The notes beneath the pieces were generated by a model. The model had not been told where the DNA came from. It made no database searches and saw nothing but the letters and a program-made list of their open reading frames with translations. Shown here in pieces: positions 1 through 6,434 of a stretch of 9,272 bases of DNA. The DNA lies in assembly GCA_029942065.1 (NCBI GenBank), contig JAPYTY010000064.1, forward strand, positions 1 through 9,272. Reading direction: 5' to 3'. Made by a program: the position numbers and the translations under genes. Origin of the DNA: Acidobacteriota bacterium. Lineage in GTDB: Bacteria > Acidobacteriota > UBA6911 > RPQK01 > JADFOI01. The number at the start of each line of letters is the position of its first letter. The stretch's first letter is position 1.

Positions 1-291
1 GCCATCTCCTGGAGCTACTACGGGGATCGCTGCGTCAACTACCTTTGGGGTCCCAGGGCGATCCTGCCCTACAAGATCGTCTTCGTGATCATGCACTTTG
101 CAGGCGCGGTGTTCGCCCTCTCCACGGTCTGGACGCTGGGGGATGTGGCACTGGGGATGGTCACCTTTCCCAATCTGATCGCGATTCTGCTTCTTTCAGG
201 AGTGGTCGCCCGCCTGACCAAGAGCTATTTCCAGAGAAAACCGTGGCTCAAACAGGAGTCAGGCGCCAGGCGCCAGGAGCCAGGAGAGTAA
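1..291 (+). CDS. AGCS-family sodium:alanine/glycine symporter, C-terminal fragment
   Basis: This is the last 96 residues of a gene whose start lies left of the window. Members of this family (AGCS, AlsT/DagA-like) import alanine or glycine with sodium through the inner membrane. The reading frame opens with AISWSYYGDRCVNYLWG, continues through a hydrophobic helix at about residues 21-40, then a STVWTLGDVALGMVTFPNLIA-like stretch at 41-61 and a last helix ending near 71. This order is characteristic of the AGCS C-terminus. The final dozen residues (QESGARRQEPGE) do not look like family sequence: they are translated from a heptamer repeat (253-286), and the natural end is probably near PWLK. 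The gene converges with the GT2 gene, with 73 bp between stops. Substrate cannot be fixed from the fragment. Confidence 0.9.
   Translation, partial: AISWSYYGDRCVNYLWGPRAILPYKIVFVIMHFAGAVFALSTVWTLGDVALGMVTFPNLIAILLLSGVVARLTKSYFQRKPWLKQESGARRQEPGE
253..286 (+). repeat. CAGGNGY heptamer tandem repeat forming the symporter C-terminus
   Basis: There are 4.9 copies of a 7-bp unit: CAGGAGT, CAGGCGC, CAGGCGC, CAGGAGC, CAGGAG. The array lies inside the coding frame and encodes the last residues of the symporter, ending just before TAA at 289-291. Read on the minus strand, the array at 6409-6434 has the same register (CAGGGGT three times), so both fit the consensus CAGG-N-G-Y. Because 7 is not a multiple of 3, each added unit shifts the frame, so copy number determines where the protein ends. 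Confidence 0.8.
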
Positions 292-333
292 ATACAGGTT
301 GCACATTCCTATTCGAAATTTGTTCCAGAATTA

Positions 334-376
334 GGACTTCGGATTTCGGATTTTTCTGCAGTCGTCAGCTGTCACC
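334..376 (-). repeat. Copy A of a dispersed 3'-end element (core AAAATCCGAAATCCGA)
   Basis: Read on the minus strand, this stretch has CTGAC and CTGCAG followed by AAAAATCCGAAATCCGA and then AGTCC. The 16-bp core AAAATCCGAAATCCGA (minus strand of 339-354) recurs exactly at 6464-6479 on the plus strand, with related CTGAC-rich sequence before it and a GTCC/GTTCC end after it. Both copies lie in the sense direction at the 3' end of a gene, GT2 here and tsaB there. The stop codon of the GT2 gene (365-367) falls in the CTGAC-rich part. The element fills most of the 73-bp convergent gap with the symporter. I see no stem followed by a T-run that would make it a standard terminator. Confidence 0.65.
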
Positions 377-1381
377 CTTTACAATGTACGTCGGCTTGTC
401 CTGAGACTCGTGATAGGTGCGCACGATCAGTTCCGCGACCAGCCCGAACAGGATGAACTGAACCCCCACGATGGCCAGAAATATCGAAAGCAGCAGGAGG
501 GGATTGCGGTGGGCTTTGACCTCCTGAAAGTATTTCTGGTAAAGGGTCACAGCGCTCAGCGCCCCGCTTCCAATAAAAGAAACCAGGCCCAGTCCTCCAA
601 ACAGGTACATGGGCTTGGTGGAGTAGCTGCCCAGAAATTTAACGGTGATCAGATCCAGAAGGACCTTGATGGTGCGGGAGATGCCATACTTGGACACTCC
701 CTTGCGGCGGGGATGATGCTGGACCGGAATCTCCGCGACCCTCGCCCCCGCCCAGGTGGCAAAGATGGGTATAAAGCGATGCATCTCGCCATAGAGTCGG
801 ATGTGCTGAACAACATCCCGACGATAGCCCTTCAAGGTACAGCCGTAGTCGTGCAGGTGAACTCCGCTGATCCAGCTGATCAATCGATTGGCTAGCTGCG
901 AGGGAAGTACCCGGGACAACCAGGCGTCCTTTCGATCACGCCGCCAGCAACTCACCACCTCAAAGCCTTCCTCGAGTTTCTCCATGATGCGGGGAATATC
1001 TCGAGGGTCATTCTGCAAATCGGCATCCAGCGGGATGATGATCCGGCCTCTGGCATGATCGAAGCCGGCGGCAATGGCTGCTGTCTGACCAAAGTTTCGA
1101 ACGAACTCCAGCACCTGAACCGTGGGATCGGACCGTGCCAGTTCACGAAGCTCCTGGGTGCTCCCATCGATACTTCCATCATCCACGAAGAGAATCTCGG
1201 AATTGGCGCTCCAGGGCACCAGGGCCTCTTTCAGAAGCTCATAGAGAGGACGAAGATTTTCACGTTCATTGAAAACCGGGATGACGATGGAAAGTTCCAA
1301 CCCGATTTCAGCTGCCCGGTTGGTTGGTGATGAGATAGACGGGACGGATCCAATTTTCTCGGAGGTTGTCGCTTGAGCCAC
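365..1381 (-). CDS. GT2 glycosyltransferase, polyprenyl-phosphate sugar synthase type (ArnC/GtrB/DPM1-like)
   Basis: This 338-residue enzyme probably moves a sugar from a nucleotide donor onto undecaprenyl phosphate at the cytoplasmic face of the inner membrane. A GT-A fold is visible: the first strand SIVIPVFNERENL at 31-43, VDDGS at 66-70, the metal-binding DAD at 119-121 within PLDADLQNDP, and the conserved RRKGVSKYG at 225-233. Two C-terminal transmembrane helices follow at about 257-281 and 293-321, as in ArnC and GtrB. The start is GTG at 1379-1381, supported by GAGGGA seven bases upstream (1389-1394). It lies 74 bp inside the end of the GT39 gene. A TTG at codon 28, just after the GT39 stop, is the alternative start and would lose no conserved motif. 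Its GT39 neighbour is the expected user of the lipid-linked sugar. The sugar itself cannot be read from sequence. Confidence 0.92.
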   Translation of the reverse strand: MAQATTSEKIGSVPSISSPTNRAAEIGLELSIVIPVFNERENLRPLYELLKEALVPWSANSEILFVDDGSIDGSTQELRELARSDPTVQVLEFVRNFGQTAAIAAGFDHARGRIIIPLDADLQNDPRDIPRIMEKLEEGFEVVSCWRRDRKDAWLSRVLPSQLANRLISWISGVHLHDYGCTLKGYRRDVVQHIRLYGEMHRFIPIFATWAGARVAEIPVQHHPRRKGVSKYGISRTIKVLLDLITVKFLGSYSTKPMYLFGGLGLVSFIGSGALSAVTLYQKYFQEVKAHRNPLLLLSIFLAIVGVQFILFGLVAELIVRTYHESQDKPTYIVKGDS

Positions 1382-2909
1382 GGCGGAATCCCTCGATCAA
1401 GGTTCGCAGATTAGTATATAACTTCGGTCTGGCTTCTACAATTTCCACCGGTTGGCGGCTGGCACGGGTCAGTTCTGGGTAGTCCTCGGAGGAGACGATC
1501 AGGTAGACGGCCCGGTCGGATTCCAGCAACCTTGCGGTCTCCTCCGGATCGGACAGTTCCACGATGGGCCGGTTCAGATAAAAAACCAGGCTGGGGGCGG
1601 CCAGCTTGTAGTACCCCACAACGGAATCAACCTGGGTGCCGGTTTGGGAGGTTTTTTCAACGATGGTCCGGGCCAGGTGACGGACGGGTTTGTATTCCTC
1701 CCAGGGTCCCAGATAAAGAGAAAAAGAACCGGCATAAAAAAGCGCCAGACCGGTGATGGCAAGCGAATAACGCCCTTTCAGGAGTCCCACCACGAACACC
1801 GGCAAAAACAACACAGGCACCCACAACAACATCCCTCCGAAAAGCACCTGGACTAACACCACAAGGGCTCCTCCCAGCACCAGAAAAATAGCCCCCACCG
1901 AGGCCGTCAAGAGTTTCGGTGGGACACTCCGGTTCACGTAGGCGGCGATCCACAGGGCGGCCGCCGGATAGAGGGGCAAGATGTAGTATTCCTGTTTGTT
2001 GTAAGAAAGGGAAAAGACGACAAAGTAGGTGGCCATCCAGAGTCCCAGGAGCAGGGCGTGCTCGGGTTTGGGCTTCTTCCACATCAGGGACCCCAGTACT
2101 GCCGCCAGTAAGAAAATCGACCAGGGGAAAAAATCGCCCAGGAAGACGCCCACATAGTAAGAATAGCCTCGTCGCGGACCCATCTCGAGGGAGGTGAAGC
2201 GGCTGAGATTTTCCTCCAGAAAAAAACCGCGGACGGGCTCCCAGCCCATCTCCAGCCCCAGTAGCAAAAACCAGAAGGAACAAAGGGCAATGTAGACGAC
2301 TCCACCCATCGCCCAGGGGGCTCGTGGCAGTCGGCCCGACAGAAACAGGTAGAGGGCCAGAAAACCGATGGGCAGACAGGCCACCGGTCCCTTGGCCAGA
2401 AAAGCTAGTCCGAAAAACACGGCGCTCAGCAGAAAGGGACCCTTTCGCTGAGACTTCAGCCACCAGAGGAGGCAGGCGATGCCCCAGAGAAGACAGAACA
2501 ATAGCAGGGTATCGATCAGAAGCCGACGAGACACGACCAGAAAACGGAAGGTGGTCGCCAGGATGCCTGCTGCCAGGAGCGCCACCCTGGGGTCATAGAG
2601 GATTTTCCCGGTGGCGAAGACGGCCAGGATGCAGCCGTACCCCAGCAAGGCCATGACCAGTCGCTCCCAGAAGAGAACTGCCGAGAAGAACCGGTAAAAA
2701 GGCGCCACCACCCAGTAGGAAAGGGGCGGCTTGTTGAGCCGGGGCTGACCGTTGAAATAGGGGACCACCCAGTCTCCCCGCTCAAGCATCTCCCGCGGCG
2801 TCTGGGCATAGAAGGCCTCGTTGCTGTCCCAGACGGAGGAATCGTCCAGGGCAACGAAGAAGGGAAGGGCCAGAACCAGAAGAAGCCAATAACGGCGGAT
2901 GAAATTCAC
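1308..2909 (-). CDS. ArnT-like GT39 membrane glycosyltransferase
   Basis: This 533-residue integral membrane protein of the PMT/ArnT superfamily transfers a sugar from a polyprenyl phosphate carrier to an acceptor on the outer face of the inner membrane. After helix 1 (about 6-21) comes the hallmark first periplasmic loop, WDSNEAFYAQTPREML at 27-42, with the D/E pair (D28, E31) expected to bind metal. GDWVVPYFNGQPRLNKPPLSYW follows at 45-66. Further family signatures are ENLSRFTS at 233-240, FFPWSIFLL near 260-268, and FSLSYNKQEYYILPLYPA near 299-316. The remainder is hydrophobic helices and a soluble C-terminal segment ending RPVYLITNQPGS. Length is close to ArnT (about 550). The start is GTG at 2907-2909 with no clear Shine-Dalgarno. 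The leader just upstream is shared with the MFS gene at 6600. No other arn genes are in view, so aminoarabinose-lipid A transfer should not be assumed. Confidence 0.92.
   Translation of the reverse strand: MNFIRRYWLLLVLALPFFVALDDSSVWDSNEAFYAQTPREMLERGDWVVPYFNGQPRLNKPPLSYWVVAPFYRFFSAVLFWERLVMALLGYGCILAVFATGKILYDPRVALLAAGILATTFRFLVVSRRLLIDTLLLFCLLWGIACLLWWLKSQRKGPFLLSAVFFGLAFLAKGPVACLPIGFLALYLFLSGRLPRAPWAMGGVVYIALCSFWFLLLGLEMGWEPVRGFFLEENLSRFTSLEMGPRRGYSYYVGVFLGDFFPWSIFLLAAVLGSLMWKKPKPEHALLLGLWMATYFVVFSLSYNKQEYYILPLYPAAALWIAAYVNRSVPPKLLTASVGAIFLVLGGALVVLVQVLFGGMLLWVPVLFLPVFVVGLLKGRYSLAITGLALFYAGSFSLYLGPWEEYKPVRHLARTIVEKTSQTGTQVDSVVGYYKLAAPSLVFYLNRPIVELSDPEETARLLESDRAVYLIVSSEDYPELTRASRQPVEIVEARPKLYTNLRTLIEGFRRGSSDNLRENWIRPVYLITNQPGS
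1389..1394 (-). promoter_or_regulatory. Ribosome binding site for the GT2 gene
   Basis: The minus strand reads GAGGGA, then seven bases, then GTG. It lies inside the GT39 coding sequence and is the best Shine-Dalgarno match at any start in this window. It favours the overlapping GTG over the TTG at 1298-1300. Confidence 0.6.
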
Positions 2910-2955
2910 GTTGCAAGTTTCACGGTTCAGAGTGGAAGTTGCAAGAGAAGAAGTG
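2907..2955 (-). repeat. Shared leader element, copy 1, upstream of the GT39 gene
   Basis: On the minus strand this block runs CACTTCTTCTCTTGCA, an 11-bp pyrimidine-rich spacer, GAACCGTGAAACT, then TGCAAC and the GTG start. The block at 6555-6602 upstream of the MFS gene has the same order, with one 1-bp gap in the first part, the same spacer length, and an identical 13-bp GAACCGTGAAACT. Each block ends on the GTG start of its gene. TTGCAA also occurs twice within this copy (plus strand GTTGCAAG at 2910-2917 and 2938-2945). It could be a dispersed repeat or a common 5' regulatory leader. Confidence 0.6.
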
Positions 2956-3076
2956 CAGGGGGCTCAATGAATCTTGTGCTTTCGTGCTTTCGCCCGGAAT
3001 CGGCGCACTGAGGCGCCTCCCACACTCCGGATCATGAAACCTGAAATCATCAACGCGATGGTTTTCGACCAGCGCC

Positions 3077-5563
3077 CTAGAAAAGCGTTTTCTGCAGTTC
3101 CTGGATCATCTGGTCCGCGGCCTCTCGAGAGCTTCCCAGCAGCTTCAGATCCTGTCTTTCCAGGCGGGAAAGGATCTCCTGGGCGCGCTTGATCACCGGG
3201 GCGGGGAGACCTGCCAGACGGGCCACTTCGATTCCATAACTCTTGCTGGCGACACCAGGCTGAACACGATGAAAGAAAACCATCTTCTGGTCCGATTTTT
3301 GAACCGTCACGCAGTAGTTTTTGACTCCCTGGTACAGGGTGTCCAGTTTGGTTAATTCCTGATAGTGAGTGGCGAAAAGGGTTCGCGCCTTGCGGGTTTC
3401 CTCTCTCAGTAAATACTCGGCCACCGACCAGGCGATCGACAACCCGTCAAAGGTCGCCGTTCCGCGGCCCACTTCATCCAGCAAAATAAAACTTCGGGGG
3501 GTTGCCAGATTGAGGATATTGGCTGTCTCGATCATTTCCACCATGAAGGTGGAGCGTCCTCGGGCCAGGTTGTCGCTGGCTCCAACGCGGGTGAAAATGC
3601 GGTCGACCAGACCAATCCTGGCCTCCTGGGCGGGAACAAACGAGCCCATCTGAGCCAGAATGATAATCAGGGCGTTCTGGCGAAGATAAGTAGATTTGCC
3701 CCCCATGTTGGGTCCGGTCAGGATCAACAGCTGGTCTCCTCGCGCATCGCAATCCAGATCGTTTGGAACAAAAGGCTCGCTGCTGTTGACCTCCACCACT
3801 GGATGGCGACCGGCTCGAATCTTCAACTCATGGGTTTCATCCAGCTGGGGACGGGCGTAGTGATACTTGCGAGCCGCCTCCGCAAAAGCGGTCAGTACGT
3901 CGATGCAGGCAACAATATAAGCCACCTGCTGAATCCGACGGGCCTGGTCACCCACCCGGCCTCGGATTTCGCAAAAAAGGCGCTTCTCCAGCTCACAGAT
4001 CTTGTCCTGGGCTGTTAAGACCTTCTCTTCGTACTCCTTGAGTTCTGGAGTGATGAATCGCTCCGACCCCACCAGGGTCTGCTTGCGAGTGTAGTGATCC
4101 GGGACCGAATCCATGTGGGCCTTGGTAATTTCAATGAAGTACCCGAAGACCTTGTTGTATTTCACTTTCAGCGAGGAGATCCCGGTGTTTTTCCGCTCCT
4201 CTGCCTCCAGCCCGGCAATAAACGATTTTCCTGACCGGGTGATTTCTCTCAACTCGTCCACGCCGGAATCAAAGCCGGTGCGAATGAGTCCTCCATCGGT
4301 CAGCGTTACCGGCGGATCCTCGGCAATGGATTGGGCCAGCAGTTGTTCCAGATCCTCGAGGGGATCGATGGGCTGACTCAGAAGGGGACTTTCATAGGAC
4401 TGGACCCTTTGGCTGAGTTCGGGAAGTTGCCTCAGGGAATCCCTCAGTGCCAGCAGGTCGCGGCCGTTGGCCGTCTCCAGAGTGACCCGACCCAGGAGCC
4501 GCTCCAGATCCTGGATGGATTGAAGGACCTTGCGAAGCCGGCCCATTTCCACCGCTGACGCAACGAGTTCCTGGACGGCATCCAGACGGCCGTTGATTTC
4601 CTCCAGATCCAGACTGGGCCTCAGCAGCCACTTGCGTAGCAGTCGAGCCCCCATTGCCGTACCGGTCAGGTCCAGGGTTTCCAGCAGGGTCCCCTGTTTG
4701 TTGCCGTCCAGGCCTCTCACCAGTTCAAGATTCTCCACCGTCGACTCATCCAGCTTGAGATAACCCAGGGGCTCGAAAACCCTTAGCTCGGTGATGTGGC
4801 GCAAACTTGATTTCTGGGTGTGCCGTACATAGTGGAGCAGGGCCCCGGCGGCGGAAAGAGCGGCGGATTGGCCATTGATTCCAAAGCCCTCCAGGGTGGA
4901 GACTTGAAAGTGTTCCATCAGGATCCGTCGACAGTAGTCCAGGTTGAAGGTCCAGTCCGATTGCGGAGTGTGTACGGCCTTGAAAGGTCCGTTAACAGGG
5001 CCTGGCAGCCTTTCCTGATGGGTTTCCGGAATGACCAACTCCCTGGGGCGGAAGTTGGCCAGCTCCTGTTCCATCTGGGCCCATGCCTGGGAACCTGAAA
5101 ACTCCGTGAGCATGAATTCTCCGGTAGAGAGATCCAGGAAAGAGGCCCCCACCTGTTCCTCCATTTCAAACAGGCCCGCCATGAAATTATTCTCTTTGGA
5201 ATCGAGTACTCCCTCTTCGATGACCGTTCCCGGTGTCACGATCCGAGTGACCTCCCGCCGCACAATTCCTTTAGCCTGGCTGGGATCCTCTGCCTGCTCG
5301 CACATGGCGACCTTGAAGCCTTTTCGGATCAAACGGGCAAGATAATTGTCAACCGCGTGATAGGGAACGCCGCACATGGGAATGGGGCTGCCGGACCCGT
5401 CCTTGTTGCGGGAAGTCAGAGTGATTTCCAGCTCTCGGCTGGCCACAACCGCATCTTCAAAGAACATTTCATAGAAATCCCCGAGCCTGAAAAACAACAA
5501 GCTTCCGGGGTTTTCCCGCTTGATGTCGTGGTACTGGCGCATCATGGGAGTTAGCTTCTCCAT
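3077..5563 (-). CDS. mutS: DNA mismatch repair ATPase MutS
   Basis: MutS recognises mispaired and looped bases after replication and, with ATP, recruits MutL. All five domains are present in this 828-residue protein. The mismatch-reading Phe-x-Glu is F30-Y31-E32 in GDFYEMF. Connector, lever and clamp regions span about 110-570, with the clamp-proximal KVKYNKVFGYFIEI at 466-479. The ATPase has Walker A GPNMGGKST at 617-625, STFMVEM at 671-677, Walker B/signature LLDEVGRGTATFDG at 694-707, and ATHYQEL near 731-737. The usual DEIGRGTSTFDG motif differs here only conservatively. The protein is slightly shorter than E. coli MutS (853). It ends in QKTLF (824-828), which resembles a beta-clamp-binding QxxLF motif placed at the very terminus. 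ATG at 5561-5563 fits the normal N-terminus (EKLTPMMRQY) but has no Shine-Dalgarno. mutL is not in the window. The GT39 gene follows after 167 bp. Confidence 0.98.
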   Translation of the reverse strand: MEKLTPMMRQYHDIKRENPGSLLFFRLGDFYEMFFEDAVVASRELEITLTSRNKDGSGSPIPMCGVPYHAVDNYLARLIRKGFKVAMCEQAEDPSQAKGIVRREVTRIVTPGTVIEEGVLDSKENNFMAGLFEMEEQVGASFLDLSTGEFMLTEFSGSQAWAQMEQELANFRPRELVIPETHQERLPGPVNGPFKAVHTPQSDWTFNLDYCRRILMEHFQVSTLEGFGINGQSAALSAAGALLHYVRHTQKSSLRHITELRVFEPLGYLKLDESTVENLELVRGLDGNKQGTLLETLDLTGTAMGARLLRKWLLRPSLDLEEINGRLDAVQELVASAVEMGRLRKVLQSIQDLERLLGRVTLETANGRDLLALRDSLRQLPELSQRVQSYESPLLSQPIDPLEDLEQLLAQSIAEDPPVTLTDGGLIRTGFDSGVDELREITRSGKSFIAGLEAEERKNTGISSLKVKYNKVFGYFIEITKAHMDSVPDHYTRKQTLVGSERFITPELKEYEEKVLTAQDKICELEKRLFCEIRGRVGDQARRIQQVAYIVACIDVLTAFAEAARKYHYARPQLDETHELKIRAGRHPVVEVNSSEPFVPNDLDCDARGDQLLILTGPNMGGKSTYLRQNALIIILAQMGSFVPAQEARIGLVDRIFTRVGASDNLARGRSTFMVEMIETANILNLATPRSFILLDEVGRGTATFDGLSIAWSVAEYLLREETRKARTLFATHYQELTKLDTLYQGVKNYCVTVQKSDQKMVFFHRVQPGVASKSYGIEVARLAGLPAPVIKRAQEILSRLERQDLKLLGSSREAADQMIQELQKTLF

Positions 5564-5739
5564 CGAGCTTTACATTATCAGGCCGGTATGAAATAAAGGT
5601 CTGGCCTTTAAGTTCTTTCGTTTCTTCGGTTTTTCGTGCCTGGTAATGCCCTGCGAAACTTCTGCCCCAGGTATCCTGAGAAGAAACAAGGAAGCGGATC
5701 CAGAAGAGCTAAAAAACAAAAGAACGAAAAAACGAGTCC
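5564..5739. other. Divergent intergenic region between mutS and tsaB
   Basis: This 176-bp gap must hold the promoters for both divergent genes. On the minus strand GATAAT (5574-5579) sits ten bases before the mutS ATG and could be a -10 box giving a nearly leaderless transcript; no good -35 is visible. Next to it is an inverted repeat, AGGCCGG (5580-5586) against CTGGCCT (5601-5607), seven pairs with one G-T. A second imperfect stem lies in the middle (CTTCT 5659-5663 and CAGG 5668-5671, against CCTG 5675-5678 and AGAAG 5679-5683). CGAAA-rich tracts flank both sides in inverted orientation (5612-5639 and 5711-5735), so each gene is preceded by purine-rich sense-strand sequence. No Shine-Dalgarno precedes tsaB either. 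Confidence 0.4.
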
Positions 5740-6426
5740 ATGCACATTTTGGCCATCGATACTGCCACCAACTGTGGGGGCGCCGCGTTGAGCCTTGACC
5801 GGGAGGTGATCGGCCTGGTCATGGCCAAGCAGTCGCTTCGATACTCGGAGACCATCCTCGATATGGTGGACTTTCTGCTGCAGCAACACCGCCTGGAGTT
5901 GCCGGAGATTGACGGTTTCGCGGTGGCCACGGGCCCCGGTTCTTTTACCGGCGTACGCATCGGATTGACCACCATCAAGAGCTTCTGCCAGGCCCTCGAC
6001 AAGCCGGTTGCTGGGATCTCGACCCTGGAAGCCCTGGCCTATCGATTTCGACAGGTGGATTCCCGGGTCGCCCCGATGATGGATGCCGGCCGGCAACAGA
6101 TCTATGGCGCTCTGTTCCGGGTCGAGGGATCTTCGATTCACCCGGAACAGGAGGAGCAGGTCCTGGCCCCTCAGAAGTGGCTGGAGGAAGTGCCCCGGAA
6201 CGGTTGTGTCCTGGTGGGAGAGGGTGCCGAAAAATACCGGCAAACCATCCTGGATGTGAATCCCGATGCCCGGGTCCTGGAGACGGATAATCGCCTGGTC
6301 GACCAGCTTTGCCCCCTTGCCTATGAGCGTTTCTCAAAGGGAGATAACTGCAACGCCCACCAGCTGAAGGCGAATTATGTCCGCCCGCCGGATGTCCGGC
6401 TTAAGAAGCTGACCCCTGACCCCTGA
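5740..6426 (+). CDS. tsaB: tRNA threonylcarbamoyladenosine biosynthesis protein TsaB
   Basis: TsaB (YeaZ) is the non-catalytic partner of TsaD in the complex that installs t6A at position 37 of ANN-decoding tRNAs in the cytoplasm. This 228-residue protein begins MHILAIDTAT, the ASKHA-fold first strand. It has RYSETIL at 34-40 where the family usually shows an RHSE-like motif, the signature GPGSFTGVRIGL at 65-76, and MDAGRQQIYGALF at 114-126, related to the usual DARR-x-EVY. The family C-terminus ANYVRPPDVRLK (211-222) is followed by KLTPDP. Those final residues come from the CTGACCC heptamer array, which also provides the TGA stop. ATG at 5740 matches the family start. The gene is divergent from mutS; tsaD, tsaE and rimI are not in view. 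Confidence 0.96.
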   Translation: MHILAIDTATNCGGAALSLDREVIGLVMAKQSLRYSETILDMVDFLLQQHRLELPEIDGFAVATGPGSFTGVRIGLTTIKSFCQALDKPVAGISTLEALAYRFRQVDSRVAPMMDAGRQQIYGALFRVEGSSIHPEQEEQVLAPQKWLEEVPRNGCVLVGEGAEKYRQTILDVNPDARVLETDNRLVDQLCPLAYERFSKGDNCNAHQLKANYVRPPDVRLKKLTPDP

Positions 6427-6434
6427 CCCCTGAC
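6409..6434 (+). repeat. CTGACCC heptamer repeat forming the tsaB 3' end and stop
   Basis: There are 3.7 perfect copies of CTGACCC: 6409-6415, 6416-6422, 6423-6429 and a partial copy at 6430-6434. The first copies encode the last residues of TsaB and the third supplies its TGA stop (6424-6426). Since 7 bp shifts frame with each unit, the three reading phases are sampled in turn and a stop is reached in any of them. On the minus strand the unit is CAGGGGT, matching the CAGGNGY consensus of the array at 253-286. Confidence 0.85.

Noticed and set aside
292..364. Bidirectional terminator in the symporter/GT2 convergent gap
   Set aside because: The only inverted match is CGAAAT/ATTTCG with a 23-base loop, too weak; the gap is better explained as repeat sequence.
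410..895. 161-codon plus-strand open frame
   Set aside because: Fully antisense to the GT2 gene with no recognisable protein features; the minus strand has all family motifs.
1657..2463. 268-codon minus-strand open frame
   Set aside because: Out-of-frame shadow inside the GT39 gene; its Arg/Gly/Pro-rich, low-complexity translation is typical of a GC-rich alternative frame.
3002..3017. GGCGC/GCGCC hairpin between mutS and the GT39 gene as an intrinsic terminator
   Set aside because: The stem is only five pairs and no T-run follows on either strand.
5608..6243. 211-codon minus-strand open frame
   Set aside because: Antisense to tsaB, whose frame carries the conserved GPGSFTGVRIGL motif; no domain is visible in the antisense frame.
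6409..6434. CRISPR-like or attachment-site array
   Set aside because: The units are contiguous 7-mers without spacers, and there are no cas or integrase genes nearby.
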